NCBI GenBank assembly: GCA_030746295.1
Contig: JASLMY010000010.1
Span: 1 to 47,640, forward strand
Direction of reading: 5' to 3'
DNA length: 47,640 bases
Source: Alphaproteobacteria bacterium
GTDB taxonomy: Bacteria > Pseudomonadota > Alphaproteobacteria > GCA-2731375
Shown here: one piece after another, positions 34,114 to 42,400 of the stretch
Layout of the letters: each line of letters opens with the position of its first letter
How positions within the stretch are numbered: the first letter of the stretch is position 1
The notes under the pieces: model-generated
The model's database searches: none
What the model saw: the letters and a program-made list of their open reading frames with translations, nothing else
What the model was told of the DNA's origin: nothing
Program-made: the position numbers and the translations under genes

Positions 34114-35178
34114 ATGGCCGAGTACAAAATCGCGCTGATCCCGGGTGACGGCATCGGCAAGGAAGTGTTGCCGGAGGCGATGCGCGTCGTCGAGGCGGCC
34201 GGCCGTCGGCACGGCTTCAGCTGCGCTTGCGAGGAGTTTTCGTGGAGTTGCGAGACCTATCTCGAGAGCGGCCGGATGATGCCGGAGGACGGCCTGGAGC
34301 AACTCGCCGCCTTCGACGCGATCTTCCTCGGCGCCGTCGGCTATCCGGGCGTGCCCGACCACGTCTCGCTCTGGGGCCTCTTGATCCCGATCCGCCGCGC
34401 CTTCCGGCAGTACGTCAATCTGCGCCCGCTGAAGCTCTTCCCCGGCGTTACAACGCCGCTCGCCGGCCGCGAGGCGGGGGAGATCGACTTCTACGTCGTG
34501 CGCGAGAACAACGAGGGCGAATACTCCGAGATGGGCGGGCGGATCTACGCCGACAGCGAGCAGGAGATGGTGATCCAGGAATCGGTCTTCACCCGCCAGG
34601 GGGTCGACCGCATCCTGCACTACGCCTTCCAGTTGGCGCGGACTCGCGAGAAGAAGAAGGTGACCTCGGCCACCAAGTCGAACGGCATCATCCACACCAT
34701 GCCCTATTGGGACGAGCGCTTCCGCGCCGTCGCCGCCGAGTACCCCGACGTCGAGACCGACCAGTTCCACATCGACATCCTGAGCGCCCATTTCGTGCAG
34801 CACCCCGACTGGTTCGACGTCGTCGTCGGCAGCAACCTCTTCGGCGACATCCTCTCCGACCTCGGCGCCGCCGTGGTCGGCGGCATGGGCCTGGCGCCGG
34901 CGGCCAACATCAACCCCGACCGCGGCCAGCCCTCGATGTTCGAATCGGTGCACGGCTCCGCTCCCGACATCGCCGGCCGCGGCGTCGCCAACCCGATCGC
35001 CCAGATCTGGACCGGGGCGATGATGCTGGAGCATCTGGGCGAGAAGACGGCCGCCGACGAGATCGAGGCGGCGATCGCCCGCGTGCTAGCCGAGGGTACG
35101 GTCCGGACCGCCGATCTCGGCGGCCAGGCCAGCACCGAGGAGATGGGCAAGACCGTGGCCCAGGCCCTCGACGCCTGA
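34114..35178 (+). CDS. Tartrate dehydrogenase/D-malate dehydrogenase (decarboxylating)
   Basis: 354 residues of the isocitrate/isopropylmalate dehydrogenase family, TTUC/DmlA branch. It starts 'KIALIPGDGIGKEVLPEAMR'. 'VRENNEGEYSEMGGRIY' contains the tyrosine region, 'VTSATKSNGIIHTMPYWDER' the catalytic lysine region, and 'VVVGSNLFGDILSDLGAAVV' the metal-binding aspartates. 'SVHGSAPDIAGRGVANPIAQ' is the NAD site. It oxidises tartrate or D-malate with NAD and Mn. ATG 34114 follows GGAGAGAG. TtuC versus DmlA activity cannot be separated by reading. Confidence 0.92.
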   Translation: MAEYKIALIPGDGIGKEVLPEAMRVVEAAGRRHGFSCACEEFSWSCETYLESGRMMPEDGLEQLAAFDAIFLGAVGYPGVPDHVSLWGLLIPIRRAFRQYVNLRPLKLFPGVTTPLAGREAGEIDFYVVRENNEGEYSEMGGRIYADSEQEMVIQESVFTRQGVDRILHYAFQLARTREKKKVTSATKSNGIIHTMPYWDERFRAVAAEYPDVETDQFHIDILSAHFVQHPDWFDVVVGSNLFGDILSDLGAAVVGGMGLAPAANINPDRGQPSMFESVHGSAPDIAGRGVANPIAQIWTGAMMLEHLGEKTAADEIEAAIARVLAEGTVRTADLGGQASTEEMGKTVAQALDA

Positions 35179-35254
35179 GCCGCCACCGACGGTCGTCGCC
35201 GACTTCAGCGAATCTTAATGCGCCGCGGGCTAGCTTGGCGGCAGCGGGGGAGAC

Positions 35255-35274
35255 CGCGCCCGTTGCCGGGCGCG
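35255..35274 (+). other. Perfect hairpin in the leader of the next gene
   Basis: CGCGCCCG-TTGC-CGGGCGCG gives an 8-bp stem with a 4-base loop 30 bases upstream of the 35305 gene. It could end transcription from the dehydrogenase gene or protect the next message; no T run follows. Confidence 0.5.
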
Positions 35275-35304
35275 AGGATACCCGGGGGATGTCGAGGGTG
35301 ACCC

Positions 35305-35796
35305 ATGGCGGCAGCGAAGAAAGACGCGTTCGAGCGCTATCGAGTGCGCGTCAAAGGCACCAACATCAGCGAGCAGACCCTGCTCGCCACCGACTATCTC
35401 AATCACTTCAATGAGATCGTCATGCTGATGGAGATGGTGCCCGACATCCCCGAATGCTTCGAGGACGCCCGGGAATGGGCGCCGAAGAGCTATCCGCAGC
35501 ACTTCATCGACAGCGGCTTCACCGACGGCGAGCTCGCGGTCGAGGCCTATCAGCACGTGCCGGCCTGCTATCGCCGGCCCTTCGACGATACCGTGGAGAC
35601 CATGAACGGCCTGGTCTCGGCCACGCTCGAACGGATCGAAAGCAGCATCGCCAGCGGCGACGAGGCCGCGACTCGATCGACCGTCGACGCCTTCAGCACC
35701 GACATGCACAAGCTGATCGAGACCGCCAGCGCCATCATCAACGGCCGCGCCGGCAGCCTGGAGCAAGACCAGATCGACAGCCTGCTCGACGGCTGA
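35305..35796 (+). CDS. Conserved-looking hypothetical protein with a FliM/CheZ-like C-terminal motif
   Basis: 163 residues, soluble, no signal peptide. Central features are 'TNISEQTLLATDYLNHFNEI', 'YQHVPACYRRPFDDTVETMN' and a long helix 'LVSATLERIESSIASG'. The last 12 residues 'LEQDQIDSLLDG' closely resemble the FliM N-terminal peptide (LSQxEIDALLNG) and the CheZ C-terminal peptide, both of which bind CheY. This suggests that it may dock on a CheY-like response regulator. I do not recognise the main domain. ATG 35305 follows GAGGGTGACCC. Its neighbours are metabolic genes, so there is no support from context. Confidence 0.7.
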   Translation: MAAAKKDAFERYRVRVKGTNISEQTLLATDYLNHFNEIVMLMEMVPDIPECFEDAREWAPKSYPQHFIDSGFTDGELAVEAYQHVPACYRRPFDDTVETMNGLVSATLERIESSIASGDEAATRSTVDAFSTDMHKLIETASAIINGRAGSLEQDQIDSLLDG

Positions 35797-35896
35797 GCCG
35801 GCGCCGCCCTGCGGCTGCCCGCCGCGATGGTTCCAGGAGAATTCGAAACCCCCTAGACTCGGGGGCTCGGTTCTGCACCGCTTCGAGGAGGCCGCC

Positions 35897-37609
35897 TTGC
35901 CCTTACAGCCCTCAGTCACCGGCGCCCGTTACATGGTTTCGGCCGGACACCACCTGGCCGCCGAGGCCGGCTTCCAGATCCTCGAGGCCGGCGGCAACGC
36001 GATCGATGCCGGCGTCGCCGCCGGCCTGGCGCTCGGCGTCCTGCACAGCGATCAGGTGCAGGTCTCGGGCGTGGCGCCGATCCTGCTGCACCTCGCCGAA
36101 AGTGGCGAGGATCTGGTCATCAGCGGCCTCGGCTGTTGGCCGGCGGCCACGAAGCCTGAGTATTTCTTCCAAGACTGCGAGGGCAGCATCCCCTTGGGGT
36201 TGCGACGCACGGTGGTACCGGCGGCACCCGACGCCTGGATCCTGGCGCTCCGGCGCTTCGGCACCATGTCCTTCGCCGAGGTCGCTTCGGCGGCGATCCG
36301 CTATGCCCGCGACGGCTTCACCATGCATACCCACATGGCCTCCTTCATCGAGACCTACGAGGAGAACTACCGGAAGTGGGACACCAACCGGGCGATCTAC
36401 CTGCCCCGGGGCCGGCCACCGCGCGAGGGCGAGCTGTTCGTGCAAAGCGATCTCGCGACCTCGCTGCAGTTCATGGCCGATGAGGAGAAGGCGGCCGCCG
36501 GCGCCGGCCGTGAGGCCGGTCTGATGGCGGCCAGGGACGCCTTCTACAAGGGCGACCTCGCCGCCGCCATGGTCGCCTATCACGCCCAGAACGACGGCTG
36601 GCTCAGCGCCGAGGACCTGGCCGGCTACGCCAGCGAGATCGAAGCGCCGGTGCGGTTGCGCTTCCGCGGCATCGAGGTCTTGAGCTGCGGGCCCTGGTGC
36701 CAGGGTCCGACGCTGCTGATGGCCCTGGCCCTGCTCGACGGCTACAACCTCGCCGGCCTTCGACACAACTCCGCCGACTATATTCACATCGTCACCGAGG
36801 CGATGAAGCTCGCCTTCGCCGACCGCGAGCGTTATTTCGGCGATCCCCGCTTCGTCGAGGTGCCGCTCGAGGCCCTGATCGACCCGGGCTACGCCGCCGG
36901 ACGGCGAGAGCTGATCCGGCGCGAGACGGCCTGGCCCGAAATGGCGCCGGCGGGCGACGCCGGCGGAGCCGCCTGGCCGGCAGCCCCCTTGCCGGCACCC
37001 GCCGCCGACACGCCGGCGCTCTCGGCCGATACCTCCTATGTCGCCGTGGTCGACGCCGCCGGCAATGCCTTCTCGGCGACGCCGAGCGACGTCTCTTTCG
37101 AGAGCCCGGTGATCCCCGGGCTCGGCTTCTGTCCCTCGGCCCGGGGCTCGCAGTCCTTTGCCATCGCGAGCCATGCCTCGGCGGTGGCGCCCGGCAAGCG
37201 GCCGCGACTGACGCCCAATCCGGCGCTGGCGCGCGCCGAGGGGCGCTTCGTCATGCCTTTCGGCACCCCCGGCGGCGACGTCCAGACCCAGGCGATGCTG
37301 CAAGTCCTGCTCAACATCGAGGTCTTCGGCATGAACGTGCAGGAGGCGGTCGAGGCGCCACGATTCGCCAGCCACAGCTTCCCCGGTTCGTTCGAGCCGC
37401 ACCCCTACTATCCGGGACGGCTCGAGGTCGAGAGCCGGATTGCCCGCCAGACCACCGATGCGCTGGCACGGCGCGGCCACGATGTCGCCCGCTTGGAGGA
37501 CTTCTCGCCCAAGACGGCCGGCGTCTGCCTGGTCCGGGCCGACTGGGAAAGCGGCATTCTCTGGGGCGCGGCCGACCCGCGGCGCCCGGCCCGCGCCGTC
37601 GGCTGGTAG
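35897..37609 (+). CDS. Gamma-glutamyltransferase (Ntn-hydrolase) family protein
   Basis: 570 residues. 'SAGHHLAAEAGFQILEAGGN' with 'AIDAGVAAGLALGV' opens the family. The nucleophile region is 'LSADTSYVAVVDAAGNAFS', in which the Thr after Asp matches the self-processing/catalytic Thr of GGT. 'PFGTPGGDVQTQAMLQVLLN' and 'NVQEAVEAPRFASHSFP' are also typical. No signal peptide is visible, unlike periplasmic GGT, so a cytosolic acylase/transferase acting on another gamma-glutamyl or amide substrate is likely (inference). TTG 35897 follows GAGGAGG at 35885-35891. Confidence 0.88.
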   Translation: MPLQPSVTGARYMVSAGHHLAAEAGFQILEAGGNAIDAGVAAGLALGVLHSDQVQVSGVAPILLHLAESGEDLVISGLGCWPAATKPEYFFQDCEGSIPLGLRRTVVPAAPDAWILALRRFGTMSFAEVASAAIRYARDGFTMHTHMASFIETYEENYRKWDTNRAIYLPRGRPPREGELFVQSDLATSLQFMADEEKAAAGAGREAGLMAARDAFYKGDLAAAMVAYHAQNDGWLSAEDLAGYASEIEAPVRLRFRGIEVLSCGPWCQGPTLLMALALLDGYNLAGLRHNSADYIHIVTEAMKLAFADRERYFGDPRFVEVPLEALIDPGYAAGRRELIRRETAWPEMAPAGDAGGAAWPAAPLPAPAADTPALSADTSYVAVVDAAGNAFSATPSDVSFESPVIPGLGFCPSARGSQSFAIASHASAVAPGKRPRLTPNPALARAEGRFVMPFGTPGGDVQTQAMLQVLLNIEVFGMNVQEAVEAPRFASHSFPGSFEPHPYYPGRLEVESRIARQTTDALARRGHDVARLEDFSPKTAGVCLVRADWESGILWGAADPRRPARAVGW

Positions 37610-37736
37610 GATCCGTCCGCTCATCCGGCCCCGGCGGCGCCGCGAGCCCGCCTGACACAACGAATTCTTTACCATTGTCGGGCAAAGTCGCGGTCGGATC
37701 CACGCAACCATCACGCCAATTGCAACGGCCGGACAA

Positions 37737-38870
37737 ATGAGCAGTCTTCAAGGTCTCGTCGACCTCGCCAGCGAAACCTCGAGTGAAAAGCGCCGCGAGC
37801 TTCTGGAACAGGTCGCCGGTCTCTTTCTCGACCAGCCGGGGGAGATGAACCAGAACGAGGTCGGCCTCGTCGACGACATCCTGACCCGCGTCGCCCACGA
37901 CGTCGAGATGAAGGTGCGCCAACAGCTCTCCGAGCGATTCGCCGACGTCAAGAACGCGCCCCAGAACATCGTCAAGATGCTGGCCAACGACGATATCGCG
38001 GTGGCCGGCCCGATCCTGCTGCGCTCCAGCGTGCTGAAGGACCGCGACCTGATCGACATCATCCGCGAGAAGGGCCAGGAGCACATGCTGGCGGTCTCGC
38101 AACGCGACGGCATCGGCGAAGGCGTCACCGATGTCCTGGTCGAAGAAGGCAACGAGGACGTCCTGGTCAGCCTCGCCGGCAACGAGGGCGCCAGCTTCTC
38201 GCGCGACGGCATGGAGACGCTGGTCGCCAAGTCCGAGACCATCGAGGCCCTGCAGGCGCCGCTCGTGCAGCGCGGCGATCTGCCGCCGGACTTGATGCAC
38301 GACATGTTCTGGTGGGTCTCCTCGACCCTCAAAGAATACATCATGACCGAGGCCGAGATGGACGAGGCCGTGGTCGACGAGATGCTCGCGGAGACGAGGG
38401 ACAGTTTGGTCCGCGAGTTCGAGGACGGTGACGTCAAGATGAAGCGGGCCTTCAGAAAGGTCCTCAAGTTGGAGCGTCAGCAGGGGATCAACGAGGACTT
38501 CCTGATCCAGACCCTGCGGCAAGGCGAGAAAGAGGAGTTCACCGTCGCCTTCTCGCGCCTGGCCGAGGTCGACATCCCGACGGTGCAACGCATCCTCGCC
38601 GATCCCAGCCGGGAGGGCGTGGCGGTCGCCTGCAAGGCGAGCGATTTCTCTCTCAACACCTTCTCCTCCATCGTCCTCCTGACCGAACAGGGCGGCAAGA
38701 CGCGCAAGGGCTCGGAAGTGGCCGAGCTCTTGGACCTCTACAACAAGGTGCCCAAGGCTACGGCGCAACGAGCCATGCGATTCTGGAAGGTTCGCAAGAA
38801 GGCGGCGGCGCCATCACCGGCCGAGCCGGCGGCGATGGAAGGCGAGGTGCCCACCGCCGTCTCCGCCTGA
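37737..38870 (+). CDS. DUF2336 domain-containing protein
   Basis: 377 residues, all-helical repeat-like protein of the DUF2336 family, restricted largely to alphaproteobacteria. 'RRELLEQVAGLFLDQPGEMN' and 'LVDDILTRVAHDVEMKVRQQ', 'LSERFADVKNAPQNIVKMLA' and 'NDDIAVAGPILLRSSVLKDR' are typical, as is the repeated 'LIDIIREKGQEHMLAVSQRD'. The function is unknown; the helical repeats suggest a protein-binding scaffold. The tail is Ala/Pro/Lys-rich and probably disordered. ATG 37737 is the first good start after a 127-base gap in which I see no other gene. Confidence 0.88.
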   Translation: MSSLQGLVDLASETSSEKRRELLEQVAGLFLDQPGEMNQNEVGLVDDILTRVAHDVEMKVRQQLSERFADVKNAPQNIVKMLANDDIAVAGPILLRSSVLKDRDLIDIIREKGQEHMLAVSQRDGIGEGVTDVLVEEGNEDVLVSLAGNEGASFSRDGMETLVAKSETIEALQAPLVQRGDLPPDLMHDMFWWVSSTLKEYIMTEAEMDEAVVDEMLAETRDSLVREFEDGDVKMKRAFRKVLKLERQQGINEDFLIQTLRQGEKEEFTVAFSRLAEVDIPTVQRILADPSREGVAVACKASDFSLNTFSSIVLLTEQGGKTRKGSEVAELLDLYNKVPKATAQRAMRFWKVRKKAAAPSPAEPAAMEGEVPTAVSA

Positions 38871-38956
38871 GCGGCATCGGTTGCACCCTCCCGGACGAGC
38901 TTTGGCTACGCAATCGCCCGATTGCCCCGCCTCTGTCGGCGCGTCGCCAGCGCGAT

Positions 38957-39325
38957 TCAGCCACGCACCGCGATCGCGGCCAACAGCGCGACGACGCCGG
39001 CGATCGCGTAGAGGACGACCACGGCGGTGCCGATGAACAGCATGTTGGAGGCGGTCCGGACCGGGTGCATCGTGCGGTCCTTGGCACGCCGGTCGGGGTT
39101 GCGGCGGTCGGCGCCGGCCACCAGGGTCATGAACACCCTCAGGGGGCCGAGCGGCAACGTGACCCGGATGTCGATCAGGTGCTTTCGCCAGGGCCGCTTG
39201 TCGCCGACGGCGGTACGAACCGCATCGAGCTGGACCTCGGAAAGGGTCTCCCGCACCGCGGTGGGAATTCGCGACACGACGTCGTCGATCAGGAGCTCGT
39301 CGCGCCCTGCCTCTTTCGCCGACAT
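38957..39325 (-). CDS. Hypothetical tail-anchored membrane protein
   Basis: About 122 residues from ATG 39325 (ATG 39373 and TTG 39400 are possible longer starts; GGGGGCGG lies 12 bases upstream of 39325). The N-terminal part is soluble: 'LLIDDVVSRIPTAVRETLSE' and 'DIRVTLPLGPLRVFMTLVAG', followed by a basic stretch 'DRRNPDRRAKDRTMHPVRTA' and a C-terminal membrane span 'NMLFIGTAVVVLYAIAGVVA'. The basic linker before the span fits a protein with its bulk in the cytosol. Family not recognised. It is divergent from the large glutamate dehydrogenase and convergent with DUF2336. Confidence 0.65.
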   Translation of the reverse strand: MSAKEAGRDELLIDDVVSRIPTAVRETLSEVQLDAVRTAVGDKRPWRKHLIDIRVTLPLGPLRVFMTLVAGADRRNPDRRAKDRTMHPVRTASNMLFIGTAVVVLYAIAGVVALLAAIAVRG

Positions 39326-39489
39326 GACGTGTTGCCGCCCCCTTGTGATCTCGATGATGGCGCCCTCGATCATTCTGCCAGTCGAAGCAAGGACTGACAA
39401 CGACGACCGGTTTCGGGTCCCAGCGCGGAGCGGGCCGCCTTGGCCGCGCGCCTTGCGGCTTTGTGCCCGGCTTACGAGAGGGTAGTCTG

Positions 39490-42400
39490 ATGCTCGGAGT
39501 GCTCGATGATTCGACAGGCTCGACGGTTATGTCGAGCGATGCTTCAGCGGGGATGGAGCGAGCGCCGTCGCACCGTCTCCAAGAGGGGGAGGCGGTGAGC
39601 ATGGTCCAACAGCACGCCGACGCGGAGAGGACCGAACGACTGGCCGAGGTCGTCGGCCTCGCGGAAGGCCGCCTGGACGGCGAGGAACTGTCCCAGTTCC
39701 TGCGTTTCGTCGATGTCTTCTACGCCCGCGTCCAGCCCGAGGATCTGGCGGTCTTCTCGGACGAGAACCTCTATGGCGCGGCGCTGGCGATATGGAAACT
39801 GGGCGCCACCCGCCGGCCCGGCGAGCCGCGCATCAGGGCCTACAATCCCCGGGTCGACGAGCATGGTTGGACCTCGTCGCACACCATCATCGAGGTGATC
39901 AACGACGACATGCCCTTCATCGTCGATTCGGTGCTCGGCTGTCTCGACCGGATGGGCTTGCAGGTCCACCTCTTCATTCATCCCATCGTCCGGGTGCGGC
40001 GAGACGAGGACGGACGGCGGACCGACATGCCGGAACACTCGGAGGGCGACGGGACGCTCGCCGAGTCCGCCTTGCACATCGAGATTAGCGAGCATTCCGA
40101 CCTCGAGGTGTTGGGCCAGATCGAGCAACGCCTCGAAGCGGTGATCGACGACGTTCGCGCCGCGGTCGACGACTGGCACCTGATCCTCGGGCAGCTGGAC
40201 GAAGCCATCGCCGACCTCGAGAAGCCGCTGCCGGTGGAGCAAGAGGAGGTCGACGAGGTACGCGCTTTCCTCGAGTGGATGCGCGACAACCATTTCACCT
40301 TCCTGGGCATGCGCGAGTACGTCTACGAGCAAGGCAAGGGCAAGGCCAAGGCCAAGGCGGCACTGCGGATCGTCGAGGGTTCGGGACGCGGCATCCTGCG
40401 CCGGCCCGAGCGTCAAGTGCTGACCGGCACGGTCGGCGCCGACGGGCTGACGCCGATGGTGGAGGAGTTCTTCAACCGCCCCGAGTTGATGCTGATCACC
40501 AAGACCAGCGTCCGCGGCACCGTCCATCGGGCCGTGCACATGGACTACATCGGCGTCAAGCGGTTCGACGCCAAAGGCCAGCTGGTCGGCGAGCGCCGTT
40601 TCGTCGGCCTCTTCACCTCCTCGGCCTATAGCCGCACGCCGCGCGATATCCCGCTGCTGCGGCGCCGGATCGGCCAGGTGCTGGCGATGGCGGGGATGGC
40701 GCCCTTCAGCCATGACGGCAAGGCCCTGACCCACATCCTCGACACCTACCCCAGGGACGAGCTGTTTCAGATCGACCTGCAGACCCTGCACGACATCTCG
40801 ATCGGCATCCTGGGCCTGCAAGAGCGCCCGCAGATCCGGATGTTTGCGCGCCGCGACACCTTCGAGCGCTACTTCTCGTGCATCGTCTTCGTGCCGCGCC
40901 AGCGGATGAGCACCGGCCTGCGCCGGCGTTTCACCGACATCCTGGTCGAAGCCTTCAACGGGCGGCTCTCCAACTTTTCGACCCAAATCAGCGATTCACC
41001 GCTGGCACGCCTGCTTTTCATCATCGGCACCGACCCCGGGGCGGCACCGGCCGAGGTGGACTATCGCCAGATCGAGCGGCGCCTGGTCGCCGCCGCCCGG
41101 ACCTGGAGCGACGACCTCTACGACGCCCTGGTCGAGCATCTGGGCGAGGAACGCGGCAATCTGCTGGTGCGCAAATACGCCGACGCGTTTTCTGCCGCCT
41201 ACGCCGAATCCTTCAACGCCGAGCGGGCGCTGGGCGATATCGACCACTTGGAATCGCTGCTCGACGGCAACGAGGTCGGCCTCAACTTCTATCGGGTGAT
41301 CGAGGACCCCGAGCACATGGTCCGCTTCAAGTTCTATTGCCCGGACCAGGCGGTGCCGCTCTCCGACTGCTTGCCGATGCTGGAGAACATGGGCCTCAAG
41401 GTGATCGGCGAGACCCCGTTCCAAATCCGGCTCGAGAGCGGCCAGATGATCTGGATCCACGACTTCTCGATGGAGGAGCCGGGCGGTGCCGCCCTGGACC
41501 TCTCCAGCCTGAAGCCGAAACTGGAAAGCGCCTTCTACCGTGTCTGGCGCGGCGAGCTCGAGAACGACGGCTTCAACCGGCTGGTCCTGGTGGCCTCGCT
41601 GGCATGGCGCGAGGTCGCCGTGATCCGGGCCTTTTGCAAATACCTGCGCCAGACCGGCAGCGCCTTCAGTCAGGCCTACATGGAGACGGCGCTGGCCAAC
41701 AATCCGGATATCGTCCGGCTTCTGGTAGCGCTCTTCCACTGCCGCTTCGACCCCGACCACGGCGGCGACCGTGAGGCCCGGGGCGCGGCGCTGGTGACCG
41801 AGATCGAGACCGCGCTGGAGGCGGTGCAGAGCCTGGACGAGGACCGGATTCTGAGGCGCTACCTGAACCTGCTGACATCCTCGCTCAGGACCAATTTCTT
41901 CCAGCTCGGCGACGACGGCGAAGCCAAGCCCTATATCTCCTTCAAGTTCGACAGCCAGACGGTGGCCGAGCTGCCGCTGCCCCGGCCCTTCCGCGAGATC
42001 TTCGTCTATTCGCCCCGGGTCGAGGCGGTGCACCTGCGGGGCGGCAAGGTGGCCCGCGGCGGCCTGCGCTGGTCGGACCGGCGCGAGGATTTCCGCACCG
42101 AGGTGCTAGGCCTGATGAAGGCGCAGATGGTGAAGAACGCGGTCATTGTGCCGGTCGGCTCGAAGGGCGGCTTCTTTCCCAAACAGCTGCCGGCCGGCGG
42201 GGACCGCGAGGCGGTGCAGGCCGAGGTCGTGGCCAGCTACCAGACCTTCATCCGCGGCATGCTCGACATCACCGACAACCTGAAGGCAGGCGAGGTGGTC
42301 GCACCGCCGCGCGTCGTCCGCTACGACGAGGACGACCCCTACCTGGTGGTCGCCGCCGACAAGGGCACCGCGACCTTCTCCGACATCGCCAACGACATCT

